Notes: generated from the sequence alone by a model not told the origin. Positions 1 through 9,838 are shown, counted from the first letter of the stretch. The stretch: DNA of 64,000 nt from JAOUFP01 sp963801505 (GCA_963801505.1 CAWDEY010000024.1:62001-126000); one strand, 5' to 3'. Program-made: numbers and translations.

Positions 1-1197
1 CTTTCGCCAAAACACCTCATCGGAAACAGTGATCAGTTGCTTGCTCCGATAAGCGTTGTACATTTTACATTCACTTGCCAGACAGGGACTTCCATCGGGA
101 CGTGAATGGTGAATGAGCTCGTGTATGTGTTTGCCGAGCACTTCATTGTCATCTTGGTAGGCCAGAATTTGCAAGAAGGCCCGGTTGACGAAGGTACAGT
201 CGCCATTGGTATCTACCCCATATGCGCCTTCAGCCATCGAATTGAGAAGGTGATTTAAGCTCTCGCGAGAATTATACAATAACTCCTCGGCCCTCTTACG
301 TTCAGTAATGTCCCTTATAATTCCGGCCGCATGCCATTTCTCACCGATCTGTATTGCAGAAAGGGACAGCTCTATCGGAAATTCTTCGCCTCCCTTTCTG
401 ATCGCGTGGAGTTCGTGCATCTTTCCGACCGCCATCCCCTTCCCCGTTTCCCTGAAATTTGCGAAACCTTTTCTGTAGTTTTCGTAATATCTTTGCGGGG
501 CGAGAAAGGTGTGCATCTCCTTGCCGAGGGCCTCGCTGCTGCTGTAACCAAATATTTTTTCAGCAGCCGGGTTCCAGAAAGATATCCTGCTTTCGTCGTC
601 AATCATGACTATGGCGTCCTGGGTGGTATTGGTGATAGTGCGAAGTTTTTCTTCCTTTTCCTTTGCCATCTCCTTCTCTTCATACAGCGACTGGAGTGCT
701 CTTGATAGGGCGCGAAGGGGAAACACCCTAAATATTATGTAGACTGACAGACCGAGCATTATGCTGAAAAAGCCTACGACAGCCGAACCTCTGATCAGCG
801 GGTGCAGGGACTGTCTGATCTCTACCCTTCCAACAACCTTTCCAGCATCGTGGAGGTTGTGGGAGCGGGTAATCGCCAGGCCGTCTATCTTCTTGTCATT
901 CTGCGCAATAACAGCCCCGGCAGTGTCGATAATACGGCATTCCTCGCCGCGCTCTAAAACATGATAGCCGGAAATAAATGCAGTGAATCTGAGCTGCTCA
1001 TAACGCCAGAACTCGGGGTTTGAGTTGATGATCTGTGAAACTAGCAACGCACTTGACTCTGCTTCAGTCTGGATGACTGCAGCTTCGAATTGATAGCCGA
1101 GGAGAAAATAGCCGACCGGTAATATTACCGCTACTATCGCCGATAGGATGACGGCCAATAATTTTGACGTTTTTATTGCTTTTTTAATTCTTTCCAT
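1..1197 (-). CDS. Membrane PAS sensor protein, C-terminus beyond the window
   Basis: The minus-strand frame is open from the ATG at 1197 to the window edge, so the gene is partial (at least 399 residues). It begins with a short basic stretch and a membrane helix (about residues 11-28), then a periplasmic sensor segment of about 130 residues and a second helix near residue 160. Two PAS domains follow, with typical phrases such as FWNPAAEKIFGY and RDITERKRAEE. The output domain lies outside the window, so histidine kinase or diguanylate cyclase are both possible. The stop codon of the upstream PstS-like gene directly abuts this ATG, which implies cotranscription and possibly a binding protein that feeds the sensor. 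Confidence 0.8.
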   Translation of the reverse strand, partial: MERIKKAIKTSKLLAVILSAIVAVILPVGYFLLGYQFEAAVIQTEAESSALLVSQIINSNPEFWRYEQLRFTAFISGYHVLERGEECRIIDTAGAVIAQNDKKIDGLAITRSHNLHDAGKVVGRVEIRQSLHPLIRGSAVVGFFSIMLGLSVYIIFRVFPLRALSRALQSLYEEKEMAKEKEEKLRTITNTTQDAIVMIDDESRISFWNPAAEKIFGYSSSEALGKEMHTFLAPQRYYENYRKGFANFRETGKGMAVGKMHELHAIRKGGEEFPIELSLSAIQIGEKWHAAGIIRDITERKRAEELLYNSRESLNHLLNSMAEGAYGVDTNGDCTFVNRAFLQILAYQDDNEVLGKHIHELIHHSRPDGSPCLASECKMYNAYRSKQLITVSDEVFWRK

Positions 1198-2049
1198 TCA
1201 ATGCCCCGGCGCAAAAAAATGTCCTGTTTTAACCAATATTTCTCTTCCCTCATGAGACTTCACAAATTCTATAAAATTTTTTGCAACCGGAGCAGGCTTC
1301 CGGCTTGAAATCATGTAGAAAGTCTTGTAATAAGGATATCTGCCGGATGTCGCATTCTTGATATCCGGGGCAATGCCGTTTATGGGCACAGGGCTGAAGG
1401 ACCTTTTTTCCGTAATCATCTGGCTGAGCGCTGAGGTCCCTATAGCTCCGGGGACCTTCTCCACAGCCTCTGCGCTATCCTGGTCCGTAAGAGCTAAATT
1501 CATCCCTTCTCTTGCGAGCGCTTTTCTGCTGGCCCTTTCCATTTCAGGAGATATCTTCCTAAGAAGCGTTGTGTCGGCATCAGTTTCCGGTCTGAGTATC
1601 AGCCGTATTACAGAACCATCAGGCCAGGTCCTTATTTCGCCTCCATATATTTTTGCTATGTATTGATTGGTAAAGTTTACCCCTTCGGTCCTTCGATGCG
1701 TTACAAGCATGAAGGGGGTACGTGCATACTCGAAATCTTCAAGTCCCTTCATATGTTCATCGGCCTTGAGAGGCCGTGTGCTCAGGCCGATATCAATGGC
1801 CCTGTCAGCGACCGCATTTATCCCTCCGGTTGTGCCAAGACGAGGAACAATAACTATATTTGCTCCGGGATTTTTTACGCGGAATGCCATAGCAAGTTCT
1901 TTCATCGCACCTATCGCGCTGCCGGTCCCGCCGATCTTAATCGTTCCCTCCAGAGCACCTCCCAGGCTTCGGACCGGCGCCGCTGACAAGGTAAGAGTGA
2001 ATATGATGAGGATTATGGAGAGTTTCATTAAGCACTTTTTTTCTGACAT
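1198..2049 (-). CDS. PstS-like periplasmic phosphate/anion-binding protein
   Basis: About 283 residues with an N-terminal signal peptide. The mature part opens with the family's typical phrase GTIKIGGTGSAIG and later has LGTTGGINAVADRAIDIGLSTRP, as in the substrate-binding PBP-like domain of PstS relatives. The start at 2049 is preferred over one 42 bases upstream because an AGGAG ribosome site sits six bases before it. No ABC permease or ATPase genes accompany it. It lies between a REC-GGDEF gene and a membrane PAS sensor whose start abuts its stop, so it may act as a sensory binding protein rather than as part of a transporter. The ligand cannot be read from sequence. Confidence 0.8.
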   Translation of the reverse strand: MSEKKCLMKLSIILIIFTLTLSAAPVRSLGGALEGTIKIGGTGSAIGAMKELAMAFRVKNPGANIVIVPRLGTTGGINAVADRAIDIGLSTRPLKADEHMKGLEDFEYARTPFMLVTHRRTEGVNFTNQYIAKIYGGEIRTWPDGSVIRLILRPETDADTTLLRKISPEMERASRKALAREGMNLALTDQDSAEAVEKVPGAIGTSALSQMITEKRSFSPVPINGIAPDIKNATSGRYPYYKTFYMISSRKPAPVAKNFIEFVKSHEGREILVKTGHFFAPGH

Positions 2050-2093
2050 CATATGCTCCTTTCTCTTTCCCTTTTCCATCCGTGACAGCATAA

Positions 2094-3047
2094 TTACGGG
2101 CAGACCTCAACCCTGTTTCTGCCGCGCTCTTTGGCAAGGTACAAGCCTCTGTCAGCGCTGTCGACAAGGGCTTCCTTCCCGGCATCCTTATACGAAGATA
2201 CGCCGAGGCTTACGGTGACCCCAGCCTCTGACTCCACCGCTTTCCTCAGCCGTTCGGCCGCGCTGCAGGCCATCAGTCAATATCTGTCTCAGGCAGCATG
2301 ATCAGGAACTCCTCACCGCCGTATCTGAAAACATAGTCCGCCTTTCTCATTGTCTTTAAAAATATCTGCGCAATCTTCACAAGCAGTCTGTCTCCTTCAA
2401 CGTGGCCGTGGGTGTCGTTATATTGTTTGAAATGGTCTATGTCCAGCATGATGATAGAGAGAGGCTGACCGTAGCGTTTTGCGGATTCATAACTTTTCTC
2501 CAGCTGGACTTCAAGAAATCGCCTGTTGGCGAGTCCCGTAAGAGGATCGTGGAGTGAAGAGACGTTTGCTTTTGTATAGAGGGCCCTTAACTCTGCGTTG
2601 ATTTTTTTCAGTTCAGCGCTCTGCATGAAGATCTTCCTTCCTGCCTCCTTTTTTTCGATAGCACGTTTTATATGCAGCATGCAACTGGTCGATATCATAC
2701 GGTTTTTGAAGATAGGAAAAGGCCCCTTTGTTGGTAGCCTCGATCGCTGAATCAAGGGTGGCATTCCCGGTAAGGATGATGGCCTCTGTGGAGGGGCAGG
2801 ATGCCTTTACCGTATTCAGCACTTCGATTCCGGGAATATCGGGAAGCCCCAGGTCGATAAGTACGACATCGACGGAACACTGCTTCAGCATATCAAGCCC
2901 CTCTGTTCCGTCTTTGGCCGCAAGCGTTTCATAGCCCTTTGCCCTTAGAATGTCGGAAAGGGTTTTCCTCAGATTGGGGTCATCGTCTATGATCAATATT
3001 CCGGCTTTGTTTAACATGTTAATGTCCCCTGTCATGGAATGTCTCAC
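2094..3047 (-). pseudogene. REC-GGDEF response regulator (diguanylate cyclase) with two frameshifts
   Basis: An N-terminal receiver (IIDDD, phosphoacceptor in LIDLGLPD, LQKPYD) is followed in a second frame by a helical linker and a GGDEF domain (DPLTGLANRR, FRYGGEEF), and in a third frame by the GGDEF C-terminus ending LAKERGRNRVEVCP. The breaks are near 2676-2682 and 2273-2280. Read together the pieces give a normal REC-GGDEF protein of about 315 residues that would make c-di-GMP. The GGEEF active site is intact. Its ATG overlaps the stop of the double-receiver gene upstream, indicating coupled translation. The breaks may be sequencing errors or real decay; several neighbours show the same problem. 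Confidence 0.75.
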
Positions 3048-3793
3048 CGAGCACGTTCCTGACGCTTTTTCCGGCTGATTTCCCTGATCGTATCCAGCAG
3101 CCCTTCCATCTCAAAAGGCTTATACAGGCATGTATAGGCCCCTATTTTAAGTCCTTTTTCGATCGAATCAGTCATCTCATCTCTGTAGCCTGTTACCAGC
3201 ACTACCGGCTTTGAGGGATATTTGGCCCGCACGGCCTTCAGTACCTCCAGCCCGTCCGTATCTCCGAGTTTAAGGTCGAGCAGAATTGCCAGTTTGTAAT
3301 CCTGCTCCATATGCCCGAGGACGTTTTCGGGGTCTGCCTCGGTCTCCACCCTGTAACCCCTTGACCGCAGGACATCGCCGACAGTCCTCGAAAAATTCAG
3401 GTCATCGTCCACAATCAGAATGCTCTCTTCCTTTCTGAGAAGCGCAAGGAAGGAAAAGACCATCTGAAGGTCAACCGGTTTTGTCAGTACAGTGTCCGCC
3501 CCAAGCTGTTTGGCCTCCTCCACCTGCTCCTCCGTGGTATAGGCGCTCATCAGCACAACCGGAAGATCAGGGGATATGCCCTTGATCAGTTGCAGGGCCT
3601 CAACCCCGTTGATCCCCGGCATCTTGATGTCCATCAGCACACAGTCCGGATGATCAGACTTCACCTTCTCAACCGCTTCTTCGCCTGTATATGCTTCTGA
3701 GGCCTCATAGCCCTTCACCTTCAGTATATCGCATATCGTCCTGACCATCCTCCTGTCGTCGTCCACTACAAGCACCTTTGTCTTTTCTCCCAT
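3044..3793 (-). CDS. Response regulator with two tandem receiver domains
   Basis: A protein of 249 residues containing two CheY-like receivers and no output domain. The first has VVDDD near residue 9, phosphoacceptor LMDIKMPG and TKP. The second has IVDDD near residue 127, LLDLKLGDTDG and YKP. Such proteins act as phosphorelay intermediates or sinks. It follows a histidine kinase remnant and overlaps the REC-GGDEF gene by four bases (ATGA). The arrangement suggests a kinase to REC-REC to REC-GGDEF relay. Unlike its neighbours, this gene reads through without any frameshift. Confidence 0.88.
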   Translation of the reverse strand: MGEKTKVLVVDDDRRMVRTICDILKVKGYEASEAYTGEEAVEKVKSDHPDCVLMDIKMPGINGVEALQLIKGISPDLPVVLMSAYTTEEQVEEAKQLGADTVLTKPVDLQMVFSFLALLRKEESILIVDDDLNFSRTVGDVLRSRGYRVETEADPENVLGHMEQDYKLAILLDLKLGDTDGLEVLKAVRAKYPSKPVVLVTGYRDEMTDSIEKGLKIGAYTCLYKPFEMEGLLDTIREISRKKRQERAR

Positions 3794-4984
3794 TTTCTAT
3801 CCCCTTTCCTCACTGTCGGCAGTATCACCGTAAATGTTGTCCCCTTGCCCAATTCGCTTTCCACCTCTATCCTTCCTCCGTTGGCCTCAATGAGATTCTT
3901 CGCAGACCATCAAGCCCCAGCCCTATCCCCCGTGCCTTGGTCGTAAACAGAGGCTGAAACAGTTTTTTCATATTCTCGGGAGATATCCCTTCTCCGGTAT
4001 CGGTGACGGAGATTTCGATGAAATCTCTGTCAGGGGGTGGTTGTTGGGGGTTGGGGATTGGTCCTTTTTCAATAACCCCTAATCCCAAACCTCTAACCCC
4101 TGCCTTTTCAATCCCTGGTCCCTGATCCCTGATCCCTATCCTTGCGCTTATGCGCAGCTCGCCCCCCTCCGGCATCGCCTGAACGGCATTCGTGATCAGG
4201 TTCTGAAACACCTGCCCCATCTGCAGCGGATCGACCTTCACCGCCGGGAGTGTGTCCGGTATTTCGACCCGAAGAATGATATTTTCAGGGAACTGTGCAT
4301 TTCCCAAGGCTCTGGCTTACAAGTTCAACCACTGTGATCATCTTTTGTCTGCGGCGTCTTTGTCCTGGTGAAATCAAGGAGGTCTGATAATTATCCGCTG
4401 TGAGTTGTCGATCTCGCTTTTGATTATGTCCAGATATTCTCTGACAGTCTCATCGGCATCCGGCATTACGGTCTTCAGAAAATATACAGCATTGCTTATT
4501 ACGCCCAGGGGATTGCGCAGTTCATGCCCCACGCTGCCTGAGAGCTGTCCAAGAGTGGCCAGCTTCTCCTTGCGCACCAGTTCTTCCTGTGCGTCGATCA
4601 GTTCTTTGACCTCATAACCCAATATGGCCTTCATTTTGGGAAAATTCCAGATTACGGAACTTCTCTTCGCTCGCCCGCAGTTTTTCTTCTGACTTCTTGC
4701 GCTCGGTGATGTCTCTGAAGACTCCGATCTGATACATCTTACCCTTCAGTGTCAATGCCGGGACCGATATCAACATAATAGACGCTGCCATCTTTTCTTT
4801 TTACAGGAAGGTCATGCACGACCCCGATTTCCTGCCTCGCAAGTTTTTCGAACTGCGCCAGAACATGCGGCATGTCCTTTTCCGGATGGATGTCAGCAAC
4901 ACTCAGGTTCTTGATTTCTTCCTCGTCATAGCCAAGCATTCTGCATATTGCCCGGTTGCCCATAAGAAATTTCTTCGTTCCTCA
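3766..4984 (-). pseudogene. PAS histidine kinase, N-terminus missing and frameshifted (copy 2)
   Basis: In several frames one can read a PAS domain (MGNRAICRMLGYDEEE, RDITERKK), a HisKA H-box (VGHELRNPLG), the N-box (QNLITNAVQAMP) and the ATP-binding DTGEGIS and GLGL motifs. At least five frameshifts are needed, near 4742, 4640, 4390, 3905 and 3890. The first half of the PAS domain and everything before it are absent: the coding sequence joins the porin gene at about 4984. It is closely similar to the kinase at 5996-7513. Between N-box and G1 it carries a G/T-rich repeat insertion (4033-4141) bordered by a palindrome at 4004-4032. Functional only if the breaks are assembly errors. Confidence 0.75.
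4004..4141. repeat. Palindrome plus minisatellite-like insertion in kinase copy 2
   Basis: A near-perfect 29-base palindrome (4004-4032, 12 of 13 arm positions pair around a 3-base centre) is followed by about 109 bases of repeated units resembling GGGATTGGG / GGGGTTGGGG on one strand. Translated, the insert gives low-complexity text such as PNPQQPPPD between ISAR and DFIEIS, a place where related kinases have only a short beta-turn. Equivalent insertions occur at 6206-6314 and 7745-7848. Confidence 0.8.
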
Positions 4985-5922
4985 AACTCCAACCCTCCCG
5001 CATCTTATACTCACCGCCGATCCTGACATCCCAACTGTTTCTCGAATTCAGTTCACATACAGAATCAGGCCATGTATCAGTCTTGACCGTCACCTGATCC
5101 ATGTAGCTCCACTCGTACCAGTCTGCATCCAGGGAAATGGTAATATTGTCAGATGGGGCAAGCGCTATGCCCAATCCGAGCGAGGCTGGATAACGCACCT
5201 CCGACCTTGCAGTCGCTTTTTGTTTCCATGCTGCCTGCTGCTATGGTCCTCTGGCCATCGTGATCAACAGACATTCTGGTCCTGTACGTTACGCCTGCTT
5301 TAAGGAAGTCGTTGACTTTCCATAAAAGCCCTGTGATGCCCCCATAGCCAACGCCGTCCATTTTGTCTTTTATTCTTAAGGCAGGGCCTGCTGGTATGGA
5401 TTGGTCTATCTGGCTGTAACCAATTATCGGCCCGCCTCCAATGGAAACAATTATCGCTGATTTTATAGGACAATGACCATGCTGAGGTCTGTTCTGACCA
5501 TTTTTGACCTTTGAGAGAGGAACCCATGTGGCCAGGTCATCGCTGAATTCCGCATCTCTGGCATATGGCGTGTATATCCCAAGGCCGGCAGTGAAGCTCT
5601 CTGTAACGCGGTGTGTAATGAAAAGAGTTGGTCCGAAAGCGCTCTTTGTGCTTTTCTGTGTTGCGCCATCAGGCATTGTGTATCTTATCTCCGGGTATAT
5701 TAAGGCCGCCCCGGCCTCAATCAGGGTCCCATCAATCTGGCCCATTCCTGCCGGATTGTAGTAGATAGCGGACCCATCATCTGCCACTGCAGTAAAAGCC
5801 CCTCCCATACCCAGGGCGCGTGAACCCTGGCCTGAAGTTGAAAGCCCCCCTGCATAAACAGGCCCTCCCCATAATAGCAAAGAGAGCATAAGAACAAACC
5901 CCTCTGCCAACAACTTGTTCAT
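4984..5922 (-). pseudogene. OmpP1/FadL-type outer-membrane porin, frameshifted and C-terminally truncated
   Basis: It begins with a signal peptide (MNKLLAEGF to PVYAGG) followed by family hallmarks SRALGMGGAFTAVADDGSA and YYNPAGMG. FadL-family beta-barrels carry hydrophobic compounds across the outer membrane. The frame must change at least three times (near 5500, near 5450 and near 5200) to follow the family sequence. After about 312 codons, at REGWSL, the match to the family ends and the sequence continues directly as a PAS domain of the next kinase. Family members usually exceed 400 residues, so the last quarter of the barrel is missing. A porin inside a two-component operon is unusual. 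Confidence 0.75.
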
Positions 5923-5995
5923 CTCTTATCTCCTCTGATCTTTCCCTTCATCTCATTAGAGGTCTTGATCATGTTTTGATTCTCCCTATATCTTC

Positions 5996-7513
5996 TCATA
6001 TCTTTCCATTTATCTCGACCGGCAATATCACTGTAAATGTTGTCCCCTTGCCTAATTGGCTTTCCACCTCTATCCTTCCACCGTTTGCCTCCGCAAGGTT
6101 TTTCGCAGACGATCAGCCCCAATCCTATCCCCCGCGCCTTGGTCGTGAACAGCGGCTGGAACAGTCTTTTCATGTTCTCAGGAGATATCCCTTCACCGGT
6201 ATCTGTGACGGAGATTTCGATGAAATCTCTGATCAGGTTCAACGTTCAATGTTCCAGGTTCAGACGTTTTTTTCTTCGGGACTCTGAACTTTGAACCTTG
6301 AACTTTGAACAAATCTTGCGCTTATGCGCAGCTCGCCCCCATCCGGCATCGCCTGAATTGCATTCGTGATAAGGTTCTGAAACACCTGCCCCATCTGGAG
6401 CGGATCGACCTTCAGCACAGGGAGTGTGTCCGGTATTTCAAGACCCGAAGCATAACATCTCCGGGGACTGCACATTTCCCAAGGCTCTGCCTTATAAGTT
6501 CATCCACAGTGTATCACGCTTTGTCTGAGGGCGTCTTTGTACTCTGGAAAAATCAAGGAGGTCTGAAATTATCCGCTGTGAGTTGTTGATCTCACTTTTG
6601 ATTATGTTCAGATACTCGCTGACAGTCTCATCGGCATCCGGCATTACGGTCTTCAGATAATATACGGCATTACTCATTACCCCAAGGGGTTTCGCAGTTC
6701 ATGCCCCACGCTGCCGGAGAGCTGGCCAAGGGTGGCCAGCTTCTCTTTGCGGACGAGCTCTTCCTGTGCGTCAAGGAGTTGTTTTGTTCTTTCTTTAACC
6801 TTCACTTCAAGTTCTTCGTTTAACTTCCGGATCTCCACCTCAGCCAGCTTGCGTTCAGTGATGTCTATAGCAATGCCCCTGATCCCTGTGATTTTGTCTT
6901 CATGGACAATCGGACAGGCAAAAATAATGAGCGGGAATTCAGTGTCGTTTTTCCTTCGCGCTGTGAATTCAATGCCGTCTAAAACTTCACCGCTCAATAC
7001 CTTCTGAATGTTTTCCCTGACTCTGTCCAGATCTTCAGGTATGAACATCTGAAAGGCGTGCAACCCCTTATTGAAATCATCCTGCGTATATCCCAACCTC
7101 TCCAGCGCAAAGCGGTTGAAAAACAGTATATTGCCTTTATCGTCAGTCTCAAAGACAAACTGCGGTAATAATTCGGCCAGGTCCTTATACTTTTTTTCGC
7201 TCTCCCTCAGCGATTTTCCGAACTCCTGCTGGAGATTTGCGTCCTCCTGTAATTTGCTTATTCGAATGACGAAGATAATAATTATCGGGGCAACCACTGC
7301 CGGCACGAATAGGGCGTCGATAGCTCCAATAGCCAATAACTGATACGAAATAAAACCCCAACGGAGATAACTCTGGATTGCATTGATTACTGCGGTAAAG
7401 ATTTCTGCTAAAATTACCGTGACCCAGATAAAGTGCCAGGGGTTTACAGATTCTAATTTCTTGAGCATGCGGCTCATAAATATGGACCCTTGGCAATGTT
7501 GAGAAAAAGCCAA
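5996..7513 (-). pseudogene. Membrane PAS histidine kinase with frameshifts (copy 1)
   Basis: The N-terminus has two hydrophobic helices (about residues 24-85), then a PAS domain ending GIAIDITERKLAE, a coiled stretch and a HisKA H-box (VGHELRNPLG). The frame breaks there (near 6677), then again near 6510, 6440 and inside the insertion near 6260, before the ATPase motifs DTGEGIS and GLGL and the end FTVILPVEINGKI. An upstream start at 7513 is used, though MSRMLKK 36 bases later is also possible. The ATPase domain is broken by a repeat insertion (6236-6314) whose translation includes FKVQSPEE. It is a paralogue of the kinase at 3766-4984 and lies directly upstream of the porin gene. Confidence 0.78.
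6206..6314. repeat. Palindrome plus GTTCAA-type repeat insertion in kinase copy 1
   Basis: An imperfect copy of the palindrome (6206-6235) is followed by short units related to TTGAACTTTGAAC and GTTCAATGTTC. The repeat text differs from that of the other two kinases although the insertion point is the same, between ISAR and DFIEIS. It contains in-frame stops, so the kinase cannot be read through it without a frame change. Confidence 0.75.
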
Positions 7514-7525
7514 CTATTCACGTTC

Positions 7526-9235
7526 TTACCCCTGTCTTACCGGTATTACAAAAGTAAATCTGCTCCCCTTGCCGAATTCGCTCTCAACCCATATCATTCC
7601 CGCCGTGGAGTTCAACAAGCTTTTTTGTCAGTGCAAGCCCAAGCCCGGTGCCTGCATATTGTCTGGTATATACAGACTCAAGCTGCGAAAACTCTTTAAA
7701 GAGCTTCGGCATATCTTCAGTCTTTATGCCGATGCCGGTGTCTGTGACAGAGATTTCGATGAAATCTCTGTCAGCGGTTGGGTGTTGGGGTTCGGGGTCC
7801 AGATTTTCTCCACCAATCCCTAATCCCCAATCCCTAAGCTACTTGTCCGTGCAGCGACATGCACGCTCCCCCCGTCCGGCGTGAACTTCACCGCATTGGA
7901 CAGAAGGTTAAACATTATCTGCTTTAATTTCCTCTCATCAGCCTCTATATCGATATCAGTCTCCGGCCCGATCTCAAGGCCCAGCTTAAGATTATGCTTC
8001 ATCGCCTTTTCCCTGAACATGGACAAAGCTGCATTGAGGACATCCTTCAGAGGAAACGCTGACAATTCAAGCTCCATCTTCCCTGATTCTACTTTTGCAA
8101 GGTCGAGTATGTCATTTATAAGGTCCAGCAGGTGTTTGCCGCTGCTGCAGATGTCTTTTGCATATTCCTTCTGCTTGTCGTTGAGTGGGCCGAACAACTC
8201 GTCCTGGAGGACCTCTGAGAAACCGAGTATTGAATTAAGGGGCGTCCTCAGTTCATGGCTCATATTGGCAAGGAAATCCGATTTGGCCCTGTTGGCATTT
8301 GTTGCCGCTAACGTGGCTTGCTCCAGTGCCAGGTTCTTCTCTTCCAGCAGCTGCAGTAAACGCTTGAAATCTGTTATGTCGTGGACCGTGGCCAGAACGC
8401 CCTGGAGCCTCCTGTCCTGATTGTATAAGACGGTAGCGTTGCAGGACACTATAGTTTGCTTGCCGTCCCTGGCTTTAATGGTGAGCTCGTAGTCTGCGAC
8501 TCTTTGTTCCCTCAACACCAGCTTGATGACTGCCTCCGCCCTTTCCTGATCAGCGAAATACTTCTTGAACGGCGCACCCATCAACTCGCCGCACGTGTAC
8601 CCGGTCAGAGCCTCCATCCGTTTGTTTACGTCCTTGATGATGCCGAGCGGATCGGTGGTAATCAGCGCGTCAGCGTTGATATCAAACAAAGAGCGCGTAT
8701 AGGACTCCTGCTCCCGCAGGCGCTGATCGAGCTTCTGCCGCGCTGCCTCTGCCTGCTTGCGAGCGCTATTGTCAGTGCTGATCAGCAGATAGCCGATAAT
8801 CCTGCCTGGAGCGTCGCGCAGCGCCGTGACCGACACGACTGCCGGGAAACGGCTGCCATCCTTGCGGAGTTGGGTCAACTCGTAAATATCCTCGATGCCG
8901 TGCGAGGCCTTATACACCAATGATTCAAAACCCGGTTTAATCGGGGTTGAGAACTCGAGGCTCAACCCATTGGCGCGAGCGCTCAGTTCCTTTGGATCGG
9001 AGATGTCTGCAGGGGTAAGTTTGTCAAGCACCTCGGAAGCCGTGTAGCCCAGCATTCTCTCGGCGCCGATATTGAACAATTGGATGATGCCTTTTTCGTC
9101 GGTGGCGATACTTGAGAAATTTTCACTGTTTATAATAGCGTTCTGCAAAGCGCCTCTTTTAAACAGGACTTGTCTTATATGATTCTCTACGGAAGGCGAT
9201 CTTTCCGGATGACGATTCATGGCGTTTCCCTTCAT
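7526..9235 (-). pseudogene. Triple-PAS-type hybrid-like sensor histidine kinase (copy 3), broken in the ATPase domain
   Basis: A soluble kinase of about 565 residues with two clear PAS domains (IATDEKGIIQLFN, ITTDPLGIIKDVN), a coiled coil, HisKA H-box (NMSHELRTPLNS) and N-box (MFNLLSNAVKFTPDGG). The reading frame stops at about 7820 inside a repeat insertion; the G1 to G2 part (DFIEISVTDTGIGI, GTGLGLAL) continues in another frame, with one more shift near 7590 before the end RFTFVIPVRQG. The start at 9235 is chosen because an AGGAGG site lies six bases before it; the longer frame would overlap the receiver gene. Upstream is a lone receiver, its probable partner. Confidence 0.78.
7745..7848. 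repeat. Perfect 29-base palindrome plus G/T-rich repeat insertion in kinase copy 3
   Basis: Positions 7745-7773 form a perfect palindrome with 13-base arms around a 3-base centre. It is followed by about 75 bases with units like GGGATTGGGG and GGGTGTTGGGG. The kinase frame stops in this tract; gaining or losing one base in a G run would restore the frame through to DFIEISVTDTG. Confidence 0.85.
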
Positions 9236-9299
9236 CTCTGACCTCCTGGCCATGTTCTTGCTGCATTTCTTCAATATCTGTTTCCCCTGAAGGAAATAG

Positions 9300-9674
9300 T
9301 CATACTTCACTCCCTGCATATTTTCTCACCAATTCAGGCAATTCTCTCGTGTTTATGGGCTTTGCCATGTAATCCACAAAGCCGGCCGCCATAAACCGCT
9401 CACGGTCGCCTTTCATGGCAAAAGAGGTGAGGGCGATGACCCTGATTCCCTTTGTCTTAGGGTCATTTTTGAGGATCCTGATTGCTGCAAGGCCGTCCAT
9501 GACCGGCATCTGGATATCCATGAGTATCAGGTCAGGCGTATGTTCTACTGCTAAGCGTACTCCTTCTGCGCCGTCTCCTGCCTCCAGAGTTTTGTAGCCA
9601 TGATATGTCAGGACAGCAACTATCAATTTCCGGTTCAATTCATTGTCTTCTACTACAAGTATTTTAGCGGACAT
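9300..9674 (-). CDS. Single-domain response regulator (DivK/CheY-like receiver)
   Basis: A receiver of 124 residues with VVEDN at residues 7-11, phosphoacceptor LMDIQMPVMDG, switch residues ALTSFAM and MAKPIN. It resembles the stand-alone receivers that often precede or follow hybrid kinases and relay phosphate. It lies 65 bases upstream of the start of the PAS kinase and downstream of the HD-GYP gene. No output domain is present. Confidence 0.9.
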   Translation of the reverse strand: MSAKILVVEDNELNRKLIVAVLTYHGYKTLEAGDGAEGVRLAVEHTPDLILMDIQMPVMDGLAAIRILKNDPKTKGIRVIALTSFAMKGDRERFMAAGFVDYMAKPINTRELPELVRKYAGSEV

Positions 9675-9699
9675 ATACTATCCCCCTTCCCCGCGCCTT

Positions 9700-9838
9700 T
9701 CAAAAAAGCAGGAATCCGGAAGTCAGAATCCGGAATAAAGACAATTGACCCCAAACAGCCTTTTTTTGTCTTCATCTTCCATTCTGAATTCTGTGTTATT
9801 GTCTTTATTCTGGCCCGGAATTCTGTATTCCGTTTCCA
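9700..9838. repeat. Intergenic short-repeat tract
   Basis: Repeated short units built on GAATCCGGAA, GAATTCTG and AAAGACAAT are arranged in both orientations between the receiver and HD-GYP genes. No coding or terminator structure is visible. It belongs to the general class of minisatellite-like spacer sequences seen elsewhere in this window. Confidence 0.55.

Noticed and set aside
1667..2218. A plus-strand open frame of 183 residues opposite the PstS-like gene
   Set aside because: It is the mirror of the minus-strand genes, has no ribosome site and no family features.
2273..2280. UGA in the GGDEF gene as a selenocysteine codon, given that selC is present
   Set aside because: The sequence after the UGA matches GGDEF only in another frame, so it is a frameshift, not recoding.
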